The notes below the pieces were generated by a model. It saw only the letters and a program-made list of their open reading frames with translations, made no database searches and was not told the DNA's origin. DNA of 64,000 nt from Desulfofarcimen acetoxidans DSM 771. GTDB taxonomy: Bacteria > Bacillota > Desulfotomaculia > Desulfotomaculales > Desulfofarciminaceae. The DNA is taken from positions 1,054,001 through 1,118,000 of the forward strand of contig NC_013216.1 in assembly GCF_000024205.1 (NCBI RefSeq), written 5' to 3'. Positions 26,788 through 36,926 of this stretch are shown here, one piece after another. Numbering within the stretch: the first letter of the stretch is position 1; every line of letters begins with the position of its first letter. Both the position numbers and the translations under genes were made by a program.

Positions 26788-27888
26788 ATGCGGGTTGTAA
26801 TTACCGGAGGAGGTACGGGTGGCCATATTTATCCTGCTCTGGCTGTTGCCAGGGGCATAAAAGACAGGCACAGGCAAGCCGAATTATTGTATATTGGAAC
26901 AGAGTCTGGTTTGGAGTCTGATTTGGTGCCCAAGGCCTGTATTTCTTTTTCTGCTATTACTGCAGTGGGATTAAAACGCAAAATGTCTTTACATAACCTG
27001 ACTGTACCCTGGAAGGTTACTGGAGGAATGCTCAGAGCTGCAAAGTTGCTGCGTGATTTTTCTCCCCGTGTGGTTGTAGGCACGGGTGGTTATGTATGCG
27101 GTCCGGTTGTATTGGCGGCAGCTTTGTTAAAAATACCTACGTTGATTCACGAGCAAAACGCTTTTCCCGGTATAACTAACCGGATTCTTTCGCGCTTTGC
27201 CGATCGTGTAGCGGTTACCTTTTCTGAATCATTTAAATATTTTCCAAAACGTGCCAAATTAAAGCTTACCGGCTTGCCGGTACGTACGGAAATACTGGCA
27301 GTTGACAGGGAGAAAGCCCGTGCCAGCCTGAAATTGTCTCCAGAAATCAAATTTCTCCTAAGTTTTGGGGGAAGTCAGGGTGCGCGTAGTATTAATCAGG
27401 CTGTGCCGGTCCTCATGAGCAATTTTTCTAATGACCCTGGGGTGCATATTTTACATATTACAGGTCCCAGAGGTTATGATGAGTTTATCGAAGCAAATAA
27501 AAGTATATGTATGGATAATCATGGAAATATTACAGCTGTGCCCTATTTGTATAATATGCCGGAAGCTTTAGCCGCTGCTGATTTAGTTATTTGCCGGGCT
27601 GGTGCGGCTACTCTGGCTGAACTTACTGCAAGAGGACTACCCGGGATACTAATACCTTATCCTTACGCTTCGGAAAACCACCAGGAGCATAATGCACGAG
27701 CCCTGGTCAAACGTGACGCGGCGGAAATGATCTTGGACCGGGAGTTAAGCGGTGAAGCGTTATATGAAAAGGTTAAGGAGCTTTTAGCCAACCCGTCAAG
27801 GCTGAATAAAATGTCTGAAGCCAGCAAAAAGCAGGGGCATCCAACAGCTTTGGAAGAAATTTTAGATTGTATTGAAGAGATTATTTAA
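26788..27888 (+). CDS. murG: lipid II synthase (GlcNAc transferase)
   Basis: 366 residues, ATG preceded by CAGGGGTGAATCC. The N-terminal GGGTGGHIYPALA is the GT28 glycine loop; HEQNAFPGITNR, FGGSQGARSINQ and CRAGAATLAEL match lipid I and UDP-GlcNAc binding segments. It acts at the cytoplasmic membrane face and makes lipid II from lipid I. The size is normal. Confidence 0.97.
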   Translation: MRVVITGGGTGGHIYPALAVARGIKDRHRQAELLYIGTESGLESDLVPKACISFSAITAVGLKRKMSLHNLTVPWKVTGGMLRAAKLLRDFSPRVVVGTGGYVCGPVVLAAALLKIPTLIHEQNAFPGITNRILSRFADRVAVTFSESFKYFPKRAKLKLTGLPVRTEILAVDREKARASLKLSPEIKFLLSFGGSQGARSINQAVPVLMSNFSNDPGVHILHITGPRGYDEFIEANKSICMDNHGNITAVPYLYNMPEALAAADLVICRAGAATLAELTARGLPGILIPYPYASENHQEHNARALVKRDAAEMILDRELSGEALYEKVKELLANPSRLNKMSEASKKQGHPTALEEILDCIEEII

Positions 27889-28012
27889 GTAAAAAATTTT
27901 ATTTTACCGGAGGACAAGCTTTTGTAACACATACAGTATGCAGTGAATAGGATATTGTATATTTTTATTAACCTTGTGCTGTTATCCGGTGTTTGGAGGG
28001 GGATGAACCTAA

Positions 28013-29389
28013 GTGCAACCGATACCGAAAAAAATTCACTTCATTGGCATAGGTGGTGCAGGTATGAGTGCCGTCGCGCAAATTTTGTTGGAACTGGGAT
28101 ACACGGTTACCGGTTCTGATCAAAAGCTTTCTCATATTACTGAACGCTTGGAAGAGTTAGGTGCAGTTTGCTATGCCGGTCATAATGCAGAAAATATCGG
28201 TGATGCTGAGCTAATTGTTATATCTTCTGCAATTCCCAGCAACAATCCGGAATGGCAATTTGCTTTGCATAAAGGTGTACCGGTCATTCACAGGGGTGAG
28301 ATGCTGGCTCGTATGATGGATAGGCAGACCGGTATAGCTATAGCCGGAGCACATGGTAAAACAACCACCACTTCAATGATTGCCTTAACCCTGGTCAAAA
28401 ACAATCTAGACCCGACAGTATTAATCGGAGGTGAATTGACTGATATAGGCGGAAACGCAAAACTGGGTTACGGGCAGTATCTGGTTGCCGAGGCGGATGA
28501 AAGTGACGGGTCTTTCTTACTATTGAGGCCCAATATTATTGTTGTAACAAATATCGAAAATGATCACCTGGATTACTATAAGACTGAAGAAAAAATCACA
28601 GAGGCCTTTAGTAAGTTTATCAGGAAAATACCATCTGATGGTATGGCTGTGCTATGTACTGATGACCGGCAGTTAAAACATATGAGCACTCAATTAAAAC
28701 GGCCTTGTAAAACCTATAGCGTAAAGAGCACAGACGCGGATTACACAATACGAAATATGATTACTGACGGGCCAAAATCAAAAGTGGAAGTATATGAAAA
28801 CGGTACTTTATTAGGTATTTTGGAGTTGCTGGTGCCAGGTCTGCATAATATTTCAAACGCCCTGGCAGTAGTAGCGGTTGGCAGGCATATAGGTTTGGAT
28901 TTTGACAAGATAGCTGAGGCATTGAGCACTTTTAAAGGAGCGCAGAGGCGTTTCCAGTTGATTGGCATAGAAAAAGAAGTGCAGGTAGTAGATGATTATG
29001 CCCACCACCCCAGTGAAATCAGAGCTACTTTGAAGGCGGCCAGGCAGGCTCACGCAGGACGTATAATAGCGGTTTTTCAACCACATCGATATAGTAGAAC
29101 TCAGCACTTGTATGAGCAGTTTGGGGAGGCCTTTGGTGATGCGGATGTTGTGATTGTCAGCGATATATACAGCGCTGGGGAGAAGCCAATTGAGGGTGTG
29201 CATGCCGGGCTGATTGTTGCAGCGGTGCAAAAAAATACTGGTCGTGAGGTAATTTACCAGCCGGGAATTGAGCAAATTACTGATTGTCTGGAAACTATTG
29301 TAAAACATGGTGATTTAGTTTTAACTATGGGCGCGGGAAATATTCAATCGGCGGGTGTTGAACTAGTATTAAGATTGAAAGGGAATTAA
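28013..29389 (+). CDS. murC: UDP-MurNAc:L-alanine ligase
   Basis: 458 residues from GTG 28013; GGAGGGGG is 12 bp upstream, rather far. FIGIGGAGMSAVAQILL is the N-terminal dinucleotide-like loop, and AGAHGKTTTTSMIA near residue 108 the ATP loop. EADESDGSFL, NIENDHLDYY and DYAHHPSEI are MurC signatures. It performs the first amino-acid addition of the stem peptide. A 124-bp gap after murG holds an unused GGAGGACAAG and no clear terminator. Confidence 0.96.
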   Translation: MQPIPKKIHFIGIGGAGMSAVAQILLELGYTVTGSDQKLSHITERLEELGAVCYAGHNAENIGDAELIVISSAIPSNNPEWQFALHKGVPVIHRGEMLARMMDRQTGIAIAGAHGKTTTTSMIALTLVKNNLDPTVLIGGELTDIGGNAKLGYGQYLVAEADESDGSFLLLRPNIIVVTNIENDHLDYYKTEEKITEAFSKFIRKIPSDGMAVLCTDDRQLKHMSTQLKRPCKTYSVKSTDADYTIRNMITDGPKSKVEVYENGTLLGILELLVPGLHNISNALAVVAVGRHIGLDFDKIAEALSTFKGAQRRFQLIGIEKEVQVVDDYAHHPSEIRATLKAARQAHAGRIIAVFQPHRYSRTQHLYEQFGEAFGDADVVIVSDIYSAGEKPIEGVHAGLIVAAVQKNTGREVIYQPGIEQITDCLETIVKHGDLVLTMGAGNIQSAGVELVLRLKGN

Positions 29390-29392
29390 TCT

Positions 29393-30307
29393 ATGACTGA
29401 GACAATTTTCAATGATTTGGAGCAAGTATTGTCTGGTCAGCTAAAATATAATGAGCCTATGAGCAGGCATACCAGCTGGCGTGTCGGAGGACCGGCGGAG
29501 GTATTAGTGGAGCCATCGGGAATGGTTGATATTAAGACAGCCTGTGAATACGCCCGGGATAAAAAAATTCCGTTAACCGTTATCGGGAATGGCAGTAATT
29601 TACTGGTGTCCGACTATGGTATAAAGGGCATGGTGCTTAAAATAGGCAAAGGTTTGTCTGATATAGAAATTGATAATGAGACTATAATGGCGGGGGCAGG
29701 GGCTAAATTATCCCGCATTGCCGCAGCGGCAGGAGCGGCGGGTGTGGGGGGGTTGGAATTTATGGCCGGTATCCCGGGCACGCTTGGCGGGGCAGTGGTA
29801 ATGAATGCCGGGGCTTACGGAAAATCTATCAGTCAAGTCCTGAAAAGAGTTTCTCTAATTAATCAGAATGGTCAGGTAAGCTGTCAAGAGCAAGAGAATA
29901 TTATTTTTGATTACCGCAGCAGCAGTCTGCAGGAATCAGGCCTGATAGTTACTGAAGGTGTTTTAGAGGGTTATCTCAGGGATGAAAAACAAATAAAAGA
30001 TGATATGAAGGATATGGGAGAAAAGCGACGGTCCAGTCAACCTTTAAATTACCCTAATGCCGGCAGCGTCTTCAGGAATCCTCCTGGTTATTCAGCCGGC
30101 AAGCTGATAGAAGAGTCGGGAGCAAAGGGTTTAAGAGTCGGTGACGCTCAAGTCTCTGAAAAACACGCTAATTTTATAATCAATTTGGGCAGCGCAACAG
30201 CTGAAGACATATTGCAACTCATTGAAAGGGTGCAACGTATGGTGGAAAAAAGATTTGGTATTAGACTTAAGAAAGAAATCAGGGTGCTGGGCAGGTTTCT
30301 TAGGTGA
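29393..30307 (+). CDS. murB: UDP-N-acetylenolpyruvylglucosamine reductase
   Basis: 304 residues, ATG 3 bp after the murC stop. A FAD-binding PCMH fold is seen: HTSWRVGGPAEVLVEP, GNGSNLLVSDYG, GLEFMAGIPGTLGGAVVMNAGAYG. NAGSVFRNP carries the proton-donating Ser of type II MurB enzymes. It reduces enolpyruvyl-GlcNAc to UDP-MurNAc with NADPH. MurB precedes MurA here and both are cotranscribed with murC. Confidence 0.96.
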   Translation: MTETIFNDLEQVLSGQLKYNEPMSRHTSWRVGGPAEVLVEPSGMVDIKTACEYARDKKIPLTVIGNGSNLLVSDYGIKGMVLKIGKGLSDIEIDNETIMAGAGAKLSRIAAAAGAAGVGGLEFMAGIPGTLGGAVVMNAGAYGKSISQVLKRVSLINQNGQVSCQEQENIIFDYRSSSLQESGLIVTEGVLEGYLRDEKQIKDDMKDMGEKRRSSQPLNYPNAGSVFRNPPGYSAGKLIEESGAKGLRVGDAQVSEKHANFIINLGSATAEDILQLIERVQRMVEKRFGIRLKKEIRVLGRFLR

Positions 30308-30316
30308 GGTGATGTT

Positions 30317-31570
30317 GTGGCGAAATATAAAATTTCTGGTGGCAGGCGACTGGAAGGAACTGTACAGGTGAGCGGTTCCAAAAATGCTTCCCTGCCTATA
30401 TTAGCCGCCTGCTTATTAAATGGGGAAGTAAACACTGTTTACGGCATTCCCAGGTTGCGTGATATTATGGTAATGCAGGAGTTGTTGCGTTACCTGGGTG
30501 GTAATGTAGCCTGGGAAGGCAATGTCATGACTATTGACAGCAAAAATATAAAGAGCAAAAAGATATCAGAAATTCTCATGCGCCGCATGAGAGCTTCAAA
30601 CCTGGTGTTGGGACCACTTTTGAGCAGGTTTGGCAGGGTAGAAATGGCCTATCCGGGAGGCTGCCAAATTGGGACCAGGCCTATGGATTTACACATTAAA
30701 GGAATTCAAGCTTTAGGGGCGGTAACCACTGAAAAGCATGGCTATATTATTGCAGAGGCAGATGAACTGGTAGGAGCGGAAATACATCTTGACGTGCCCA
30801 GCGTGGGAGCAACAGAGAATATAATGATGGCTGCTGTATTTGCTAAAGGACAGACTGTGATTCGCAATGCGGCCAGAGAGCCGGAAATTGTTGATTTGCA
30901 GAAGTTTCTCAATAGTATCGGAGCTGATGTCAGAGGAGCCGGATCTGATACGATAAAAATAAGAGGTGTCAAGCTGCTTAAAGCCGGACAGCATAAGGTT
31001 ATTCCTGACAGAATTGAGGCGGGTACGCATATGGTAGCAGCGGCTGTTACACGTGGGGATATAACTATAGAAAATATAATACCTGATCATATGGAACCTG
31101 TAACGGCTAAATTAAAGGAAGCGGGTATACCGGTATATGTAAGAGAGGACAGTATAAGAGTTTGCTGTGACAGGCGACCTGTTCCGGTAGACATAAAGAC
31201 CATGCCATATCCGGGATTTCCAACCGATATGCAGCCGCAGTTAATGGTTTTGATGTGCATAGCCTCCGGTACAGGCATTGTGACTGAGACAGTTTTTGAA
31301 AACCGCTACAAGCATGTAGCAGAATTGCGCCGGATGGGGGCTGACATTCGTGTAGAAGGACAGACCGCCATTGTTAAAGGGGTTAAATGCCTCAGCGGTG
31401 CCTGTGTCGAAGCCACCGACCTGAGAGCCGGTGCGGCACTTGTTCTGGCGGCATTGGCAGCGGATAACGGGTCTGTTATAGAAAAAGTTATGCATATTGA
31501 GCGTGGTTATGAGAGCCTGGAAAGTAAATACTCATCCCTGGGAGCAAACATTGTCAGAGTTCACGATTAG
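30317..31570 (+). CDS. murA: UDP-GlcNAc 1-carboxyvinyltransferase
   Basis: 417 residues, GTG start after GTGAGGTGATGTT. ISGGRRLEGTVQVSGSKNA opens the EPSP-synthase-like fold, with Lys in SGSKNA. The loop GGCQIGTRPMDLHI carries the catalytic Cys (fosfomycin target) near residue 115. TDMQPQLMVL and DLRAGAALVLA close the active site. It catalyses the committed step of peptidoglycan synthesis. The next gene has its own promoter after a 230-bp gap. Confidence 0.97.
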   Translation: MAKYKISGGRRLEGTVQVSGSKNASLPILAACLLNGEVNTVYGIPRLRDIMVMQELLRYLGGNVAWEGNVMTIDSKNIKSKKISEILMRRMRASNLVLGPLLSRFGRVEMAYPGGCQIGTRPMDLHIKGIQALGAVTTEKHGYIIAEADELVGAEIHLDVPSVGATENIMMAAVFAKGQTVIRNAAREPEIVDLQKFLNSIGADVRGAGSDTIKIRGVKLLKAGQHKVIPDRIEAGTHMVAAAVTRGDITIENIIPDHMEPVTAKLKEAGIPVYVREDSIRVCCDRRPVPVDIKTMPYPGFPTDMQPQLMVLMCIASGTGIVTETVFENRYKHVAELRRMGADIRVEGQTAIVKGVKCLSGACVEATDLRAGAALVLAALAADNGSVIEKVMHIERGYESLESKYSSLGANIVRVHD

Positions 31571-31686
31571 TGACTCTTTTTTGGTTTATAGGAGGACAAG
31601 AAGGGTTTTATAAAGATTACTGTCGATTAAAGATAGAATAATTAAGTGATTAATTTATGGTGTATGATAGTTTTTAAGTTTTTAGT

Positions 31687-31716
31687 TTGGACAAGTTAAT
31701 CCATGTCAGGTATAAT
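31687..31716 (+). promoter_or_regulatory. Sigma-A-type promoter upstream of ftsQ
   Basis: TTGGAC (31687-31692), an 18-bp spacer and TATAAT (31711-31716) in the 230-bp gap between murA and ftsQ. It would drive ftsQ through ftsZ independently of the mraZ promoter. Confidence 0.55.
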
Positions 31717-31800
31717 AAAAACAGTATGACAAAATTGTACAGATTTCACATAATAGTATTCTAACACTGACTTAATGTTTTTTGACTGGGAGTGGAGAAC

Positions 31801-32538
31801 TTGACTAACGGTTACCACCCAATAAGAAGAAAAAAAAACAACATGACAGAAAGTATTTTCTTTATCCTTATGGTTCTGGTGGCTGTGTTTATACTTTTTA
31901 AATCGCCATTATTTGAAGTGCGGCAAATTTCAGTAGAAGGTACTTCTATTCCCTCCGAGAAAATTATTAATGTTTCCGGTATTAGTTCCGGTCAAAACAT
32001 TTTTAAACTTGATTTAAAGTCAGCTCAAAATAAAATACAGCTTTTGCCGCTTGTAAAAAATGTTAATATTGCAAGGCAACTCCCTGCAACTGTGAATATT
32101 AAAGTGGAAGAAAGAAAGGCTGTGGGAGTTTTACAGATTAAAGACGGTTTTGCCGAAGTGGATGATGAGGGTGTTTTTTTGCGCACGGCTAATGTCGCTA
32201 ATACGAAGCTGCCTGTTCTTACCGGTGCATCAATTAATTTTCCCGGTATCGGAAAAAAAATAGAATCGGAAAAACTTTCTACGTTGATAAATGTAGTTTG
32301 TGAATTGCCGCAAGAGATTTTGCCTAAACTATCAGAAATACATATAGATGAGGAAGGATCTATTCAACTTTATATGTTGGAAGGCATTCAATGCCGTTTA
32401 GGTTTGCCCGAAAAAATAAAAGAAAAAAGTCAAATGTTGCTAAATGTTCTGCAGGAGTTACAGCCTCAAGGCAAGAAAATAGAATATATCGAACTTACTT
32501 ATTATGGTAAACCAGTCGTCAAGTATAGTGACAGGTAA
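31801..32538 (+). CDS. ftsQ: cell division protein FtsQ/DivIB
   Basis: About 245 residues; TTG 31801 is chosen because GGGAG ends 8 bp upstream, although GTG 31792 is possible. A short basic cytoplasmic tail (IRRKKNN) and one membrane helix (IFFILMVLVAVFILF) precede a POTRA domain (LFEVRQISVEGTSIPSEKIINVSGI) and the FtsQ domain (LPATVNIKVEERKAVGVL). It acts in the divisome outside the membrane, scaffolding FtsL/DivIC and the septal synthase. Confidence 0.9.
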   Translation: MTNGYHPIRRKKNNMTESIFFILMVLVAVFILFKSPLFEVRQISVEGTSIPSEKIINVSGISSGQNIFKLDLKSAQNKIQLLPLVKNVNIARQLPATVNIKVEERKAVGVLQIKDGFAEVDDEGVFLRTANVANTKLPVLTGASINFPGIGKKIESEKLSTLINVVCELPQEILPKLSEIHIDEEGSIQLYMLEGIQCRLGLPEKIKEKSQMLLNVLQELQPQGKKIEYIELTYYGKPVVKYSDR

Positions 32539-32550
32539 GGGGTGTAAGTT

Positions 32551-33282
32551 TTGGGGAAAAAGGATGTTCAGTGGGTAATTGTACTGGTGGGTGTTATCAT
32601 GGGTTTGCTGCTAACCATACAATTCAGGGCAACCCAGCAAGTAAAAATGAATGTTCCTGTGCAGCGCGCTAAGGAAATTTCGACACAACTGGAAAAGGTC
32701 AGATCGGATAGGGAAGGACTGAAATTGAAAGTAGAAAAACTTCGTAAGGATTTAGACCAAATGGCTCAGGGTCCACAACTTTCCGAGCAAAAAAGCAAGC
32801 TTGAGGCAGCCAGAATAGAAGCAGGGGTATCGAATGTCGCCGGTAGGGGTGTAAGGGTAACTTTAAATGACAGTAATGTTGCTTTGCAGCCTGATGAAAA
32901 TCCTAATTTATATGTATTGCATGATGAGGATGTACTTAAGGTGCTCAATGAATTAAAATCTTCCGGTGCAGAAGCTATTTCTATAAATGACCAGAGATTA
33001 CTTGCTACCACAGAGGTGCGCTGTGTTGGTCCCACTATTCTGGTTAATAAGACCAAACGTTTAGCCCCTCCTTTTACAATATATGCTATTGGTGATCCCG
33101 TTACTATGGAAAACGCATTAAAAATGAGGGGTGGCGTTATTGAATCCTTAAAGATTTGGGGTATTCAAGTTAATGTAGAGAAACAGGATAGGGTGGTCAT
33201 TGATGCTTATTCCGGTACAGTAAGTTATAAATATGCCCAATCCGCCGTAAGCTTGAAAGGGGATGGACAGACTAGTGAATAA
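32551..33282 (+). CDS. ylxW: DUF881 protein, YlxW-like
   Basis: 243 residues from TTG (GGGGTGTAAGTTT upstream). One N-terminal membrane helix (WVIVLVGVIMGLLLTIQF) precedes a coiled coil (residues 45-95) and the DUF881 domain (GRGVRVTLNDSN, LNELKSSGAEAISINDQRL, INVEKQ-like end). The domain is related to ferredoxin-like folds and the protein is probably exposed outside the membrane. It sits between divIB and sbp as in Bacillus. Function is unknown. It is clearly paralogous to the next gene. Confidence 0.85.
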   Translation: MGKKDVQWVIVLVGVIMGLLLTIQFRATQQVKMNVPVQRAKEISTQLEKVRSDREGLKLKVEKLRKDLDQMAQGPQLSEQKSKLEAARIEAGVSNVAGRGVRVTLNDSNVALQPDENPNLYVLHDEDVLKVLNELKSSGAEAISINDQRLLATTEVRCVGPTILVNKTKRLAPPFTIYAIGDPVTMENALKMRGGVIESLKIWGIQVNVEKQDRVVIDAYSGTVSYKYAQSAVSLKGDGQTSE

Positions 33283-33979
33283 AACCAGGTTTCTTTCTAT
33301 TGCTGTTGTCTCGGTAGTTCTTGGCTTGATGCTGGCTATCCAGTTTCGCAGCACCGTTGCCAGTCAAAACAAAAATGCAGGGGTCCCTTTTGACCGGGCA
33401 CAGGAATTATCAGTGGAAATGAGACAGTTGGAAAAGGAAAGAGATGCATTGCAGCAAGAAGCGGAGGATTTAACGAATAAGCTAAACCAGGCCAATAAAG
33501 GGCAGGCGCAGGCACTGCAGGCTATTAGCAGTGAGTTAAACAAAGTAAAGATGATGGCAGGTATGTTGCCGGTTAAAGGGACAGGCGTAGAAATAGTCCT
33601 GGATAATGGAAAAGCAGGTGCACAAAGCCCGGCTGAGAATTTATTTGCTGTTCGTGATGACGACATATTAAAAGTTCTTAATGAACTGCGTGGTGCCGGA
33701 GCAGAGGCGATAAGTATTAACGGTGTGCGCGTAATAGCTACCAGCGAAATAAGGTTAGCAGGTACCTTTATTAATGTTAATTTAACCAGAGTGCTGCCGC
33801 CTTACCGCATTGAGGCCATTGGTGACAAGGATATATTAAGCAGCAGTTTGGAAATCAGCGGTGGTGTAGTAGAGTACCTTAGAAGTATGGGGATAAAAGT
33901 GTCTTTGGAAAAGAAAGAACAAATTAATATACCGGCTTATGCCGGAAGAAATCGTTTTGATTATGCTAAACCGATTTAA
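33275..33979 (+). CDS. ylxX: second DUF881 protein, YlxX-like
   Basis: About 234 residues. GTG 33275 fits the ribosome site better than ATG 33263, which directly abuts GGGG; either way the gene overlaps the previous stop. Same architecture: a membrane helix (FLSIAVVSVVLGLMLAIQF), a coiled coil (45-90) and a DUF881 domain with LNELRGAGAEAISINGVRVIA. Strong similarity to the preceding protein indicates a tandem duplication that is common in Firmicute division clusters. Confidence 0.82.
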   Translation: MNKTRFLSIAVVSVVLGLMLAIQFRSTVASQNKNAGVPFDRAQELSVEMRQLEKERDALQQEAEDLTNKLNQANKGQAQALQAISSELNKVKMMAGMLPVKGTGVEIVLDNGKAGAQSPAENLFAVRDDDILKVLNELRGAGAEAISINGVRVIATSEIRLAGTFINVNLTRVLPPYRIEAIGDKDILSSSLEISGGVVEYLRSMGIKVSLEKKEQINIPAYAGRNRFDYAKPI

Positions 33980-33993
33980 TGGAGGTGGATATA

Positions 33994-34371
33994 ATGTGGC
34001 TGGGTGTTTGGTTGGCCGTTCTCGGTTTGTTTTTGGGGGTTATGATTGGCCTTAATGTTCCGTTAATTTTACCGTCAATATATGCTCATTATATGTCGGT
34101 CGCTGTTCTGGCTGCTTTGGATTCAGTTTTAGGCGGTATTAGATCGGCTATGGAAGATAAATTTGATAATGGAATTTTTCTCACCGGTTTTTTCAGCAAT
34201 GCACTCTTGGCAGCCGGTTTGGCTTTTATCGGGGAAAGGCTGGGTATCGAACTTTATCTGGCTGCGGTAGTGGCTTTTGGAGTAAGATTATTTCAGAATC
34301 TGGCTATTATTCGGCGTCACTTACTTAAACGATCTTATGTTATAAAAGAGGAAAACAGGCTTTCGCGTTGA
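33994..34371 (+). CDS. sbp: small basic membrane protein Sbp (DUF1290)
   Basis: About 125 residues from ATG 33994 (GGAGGTGGATATA upstream). Three membrane helices, with GLFLGVMIGLNVP, YAHYMSVAVLAALDSVLGGIR and LEDKFDN-like MEDKFDNGIFLTGFFSNALLA typical of the family. The tail is basic (RRHLLKRSY). It always sits beside ftsA/ftsZ in Firmicutes; its role is unknown, presumably in division or the membrane. Confidence 0.9.
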   Translation: MWLGVWLAVLGLFLGVMIGLNVPLILPSIYAHYMSVAVLAALDSVLGGIRSAMEDKFDNGIFLTGFFSNALLAAGLAFIGERLGIELYLAAVVAFGVRLFQNLAIIRRHLLKRSYVIKEENRLSR

Positions 34372-34409
34372 ATTTTACATTTTAAGTAAAGTTATGCGGG
34401 GGTACCTTT

Positions 34410-35627
34410 GTGTTAAAATATAACGATCAATTAATTATGGCTTTGGAGATCGGTTCAACAAAAACAGTGTGTGGGGTTGGGAAGCTGAGCCACGCCGGGA
34501 GGTTAAGTATTCTAGGTTATCATGAGGAATCCTCTATAAGCTGGCGAAAAGGTAGAATTGGTGATAATGAATTAGCTATTAGATTTTTTCGTAATATTGT
34601 TGAAGCTGTTCAGCATTCTACCGGTGGTCGGCCGTATGTGGTGCATGTTGGCATGGCCAACCATGAATTATATATAACACGGCAAAATTTCAAGCATGTT
34701 TTTTCTGAAACAGCACACAGGATATCGGAGGAAGATATATGTTTTGTTTTCCAAATGCTGAAAGCTTTGGCAGCCAGGGAAAACAACAGGATAATACATG
34801 TTGTCCCAACAGGTTTTTATATAGATAATCAATTGGTTAAAGAACCTCTTGATTTATCTGGAAAATGTTTTTCTATAGAGGCAATTGTTATATCAATGAA
34901 TACTGAAGCGCTAGATAATCTGCTTATGCTACTAAAGCTTGCGGGCATAAAGGTAAAGGAAGTGATATTAGGTTCACTGGCATCGGCTGATGCGGTTTTG
35001 AATGCTACGGAGAAAGAATTCGGTTCGGTTTATGTGGATATAGGCGGGCAAACCACAGCTATTGTTGTATACTCTCATGGCTTTTTACAGGATGTAGTGG
35101 TCTTACCTGTAGGCAGTAATTATATAACCGGTGATTTGGTCTTTGGTTTGGGCATATCTTATACCGCCGCCGAGTACCTGAAGCTTGAGCTGGGTTTAAC
35201 ACCGGTAAGGAATCTAGCAGAGGAAATAGAAGTCAAGAGTGGTTCTGAATTAAAGAGAGTATCAGCTCGCCTGATTCTTGATATTATTGAGGCCAGAATA
35301 AATGAGATTTTAGACTTAATCAAAAAAAATATAGAAATATATAACTGTGAGGGGTTAATAAAAACAGGGTTTGTTTTTGGCGGCGGTGGAGCCAAGTTGG
35401 CTGGTTTGGTTGATTATGCTGAAAAGCATTTAGATATGCCGGTTCGGGTGACAGGTCCAGATGCATATTTAGATGCAGGAACTAGTACCGAGGCTGTGAG
35501 TTTGGGAGTAATAGGATTAATTAGATTCCGGGAAAATCAGAGTTTATTGCCTGCCAAGCCAGATACTTCAAATATTCTTGGAACCGGCTGGTTGGAAAAA
35601 ATAAAATTATGGGCAGTTAAAAAATAG
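34410..35627 (+). CDS. ftsA: cell division protein FtsA
   Basis: 405 residues, GTG with GGGGG upstream. Actin-like ATPase: [14 protein letters not shown] is the phosphate-1 loop, [14 protein letters not shown] the phosphate-2 loop and [12 protein letters not shown] the adenosine motif. An SHS2-like 1C subdomain occupies about 85-165. The C-terminal [13 protein letters not shown] is an amphipathic membrane-targeting helix. It tethers FtsZ filaments to the membrane. The sequence is more divergent than Bacillus FtsA (for example [10 protein letters not shown]), but its position before ftsZ supports the call. Confidence 0.88.
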   Translation: MLKYNDQLIMALEIGSTKTVCGVGKLSHAGRLSILGYHEESSISWRKGRIGDNELAIRFFRNIVEAVQHSTGGRPYVVHVGMANHELYITRQNFKHVFSETAHRISEEDICFVFQMLKALAARENNRIIHVVPTGFYIDNQLVKEPLDLSGKCFSIEAIVISMNTEALDNLLMLLKLAGIKVKEVILGSLASADAVLNATEKEFGSVYVDIGGQTTAIVVYSHGFLQDVVVLPVGSNYITGDLVFGLGISYTAAEYLKLELGLTPVRNLAEEIEVKSGSELKRVSARLILDIIEARINEILDLIKKNIEIYNCEGLIKTGFVFGGGGAKLAGLVDYAEKHLDMPVRVTGPDAYLDAGTSTEAVSLGVIGLIRFRENQSLLPAKPDTSNILGTGWLEKIKLWAVKK

Positions 35628-35646
35628 CATGGGGGGAAAGCGCAAA

Positions 35647-36708
35647 ATGCTCGATTTTGAAATGAATATTGAACAATTTGCCAATATAAAAGTAATTGGG
35701 GTGGGAGGCGGCGGAAATAACGCTGTAAACCGGATGATTGTAGCGGGTTTAAAAGGCGTTGAATTTGTTTCAGTTAATACTGACGCACAAGCTTTGCAGT
35801 ATGCACAGACAAGTACGAAAATTCAAATCGGTACTAAATTGACCAAAGGATTGGGAGCGGGTGCAAATCCGGATATTGGCCAGAAAGCTGCGGAAGAGAG
35901 TCGCGATGAGATTATGCAGGCGTTAAAAGGGTCAGATATGATTTTTGTTACTGCCGGTATGGGTGGTGGGACAGGTACCGGGGCAGCGCCTGTAGTAGCT
36001 GAAATTGCTAAAGAGCTTGGTGCTTTAACGGTTGGTGTAGTGACAAAGCCTTTCACTTTTGAGGGAAGAAAGCGCATGACTCAGGCAGAATCCGGTATAG
36101 AGTCACTGAAAAATAATGTGGACACCTTGATTACTATTCCTAATGACCGTTTGTTACAGGTAATAGAGAAAAACACTACTATTGTTGAAGCTTTCAGAAT
36201 TGCCGATGATGTTTTAAGACAGGGTGTACAGGGTATTTCCGATTTGATCGCGGTTCCCGGTTTGATAAACCTGGATTTTGCAGATGTAAAAACTATTATG
36301 CGTGAAACCGGTTCTGCCTTGATGGGTATTGGCAGTTCCTCCGGTGATAACCGTGCGTCTGAAGCTGCCCGGAAAGCTATTTCCAGTCCACTGTTGGAAA
36401 CCTCAATTGAAGGTGCCAGAGGTGTTCTTTTAAATATCACCGGAGGAACTTCATTGGGATTATTTGAAGTCCATGAGGCTGCAGAGATTATATCCCAAGC
36501 TGCGGATCAGGAAGCCAATATTATTTTTGGCGCAGTTATAGATGATCGGTTGGAAGAAGAAGTTCGTGTAACTGTTATCGCCACAGGTTTTGACCAGAGA
36601 ATCGAAAACCGCAAAAACATATTTGACAGCGCTAAAAAGAAAAAAATAGAGGTAAAATCCTTCTCTACTGATGATTTGGATATTCCGGCATTTTTGCGCA
36701 GAAAATAG
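35647..36708 (+). CDS. ftsZ: cell division GTPase FtsZ
   Basis: About 353 residues from ATG 35647 (GGGGGGAAAG upstream). The tubulin signature GGGTGTG is at 106-112, preceded by [12 protein letters not shown] and followed by the T7 loop [12 protein letters not shown] short linker leads to the C-terminal peptide [12 protein letters not shown], which binds FtsA, SepF and other partners. The linker is short (about 15 residues). A terminator follows at 36799. Confidence 0.98.
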   Translation: MLDFEMNIEQFANIKVIGVGGGGNNAVNRMIVAGLKGVEFVSVNTDAQALQYAQTSTKIQIGTKLTKGLGAGANPDIGQKAAEESRDEIMQALKGSDMIFVTAGMGGGTGTGAAPVVAEIAKELGALTVGVVTKPFTFEGRKRMTQAESGIESLKNNVDTLITIPNDRLLQVIEKNTTIVEAFRIADDVLRQGVQGISDLIAVPGLINLDFADVKTIMRETGSALMGIGSSSGDNRASEAARKAISSPLLETSIEGARGVLLNITGGTSLGLFEVHEAAEIISQAADQEANIIFGAVIDDRLEEEVRVTVIATGFDQRIENRKNIFDSAKKKKIEVKSFSTDDLDIPAFLRRK

Positions 36709-36798
36709 TTTTTTATAACTAATTAAATCTAATAAAAAATAAAAAACAAGAAAAAACTTTAAGGAAAATAATATTTTAATTATCTATAACGACAAAAA

Positions 36799-36845
36799 TA
36801 ACAACCCGGTCATTGTATAATAAGACCAGGGTTGTTATTTTTTTG
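36799..36845 (+). terminator. Rho-independent terminator after ftsZ
   Basis: TAACAACCC (36799-36807) pairs with GGGTTGTTA (36829-36837), extended inward by GGTC/GACC; eight T follow. Confidence 0.9.
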
Positions 36846-36867
36846 AAGTCAATAAACCAGGTTATAA

Positions 36868-36916
36868 AAAAACCGGTTTTTAATATAAATATTATATAGT
36901 TGTATGCCCGGTTTTT
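36868..36916 (+). terminator. Secondary CCGG hairpin with T-tract
   Basis: AAAAACCGG (36868-36876) and CCGGTTTTT (36908-36916) form a 9-bp stem with a 31-nt AT-rich loop. It may back up the ftsZ terminator. Repeat copy C begins 10 bp later. Confidence 0.45.
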
Positions 36917-36926
36917 ATACTCTAGG

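Noticed and set aside
28853-29308. 151-residue minus-strand frame over murC
   Set aside because: Antisense to the MurC C-terminal domain; no family resemblance.
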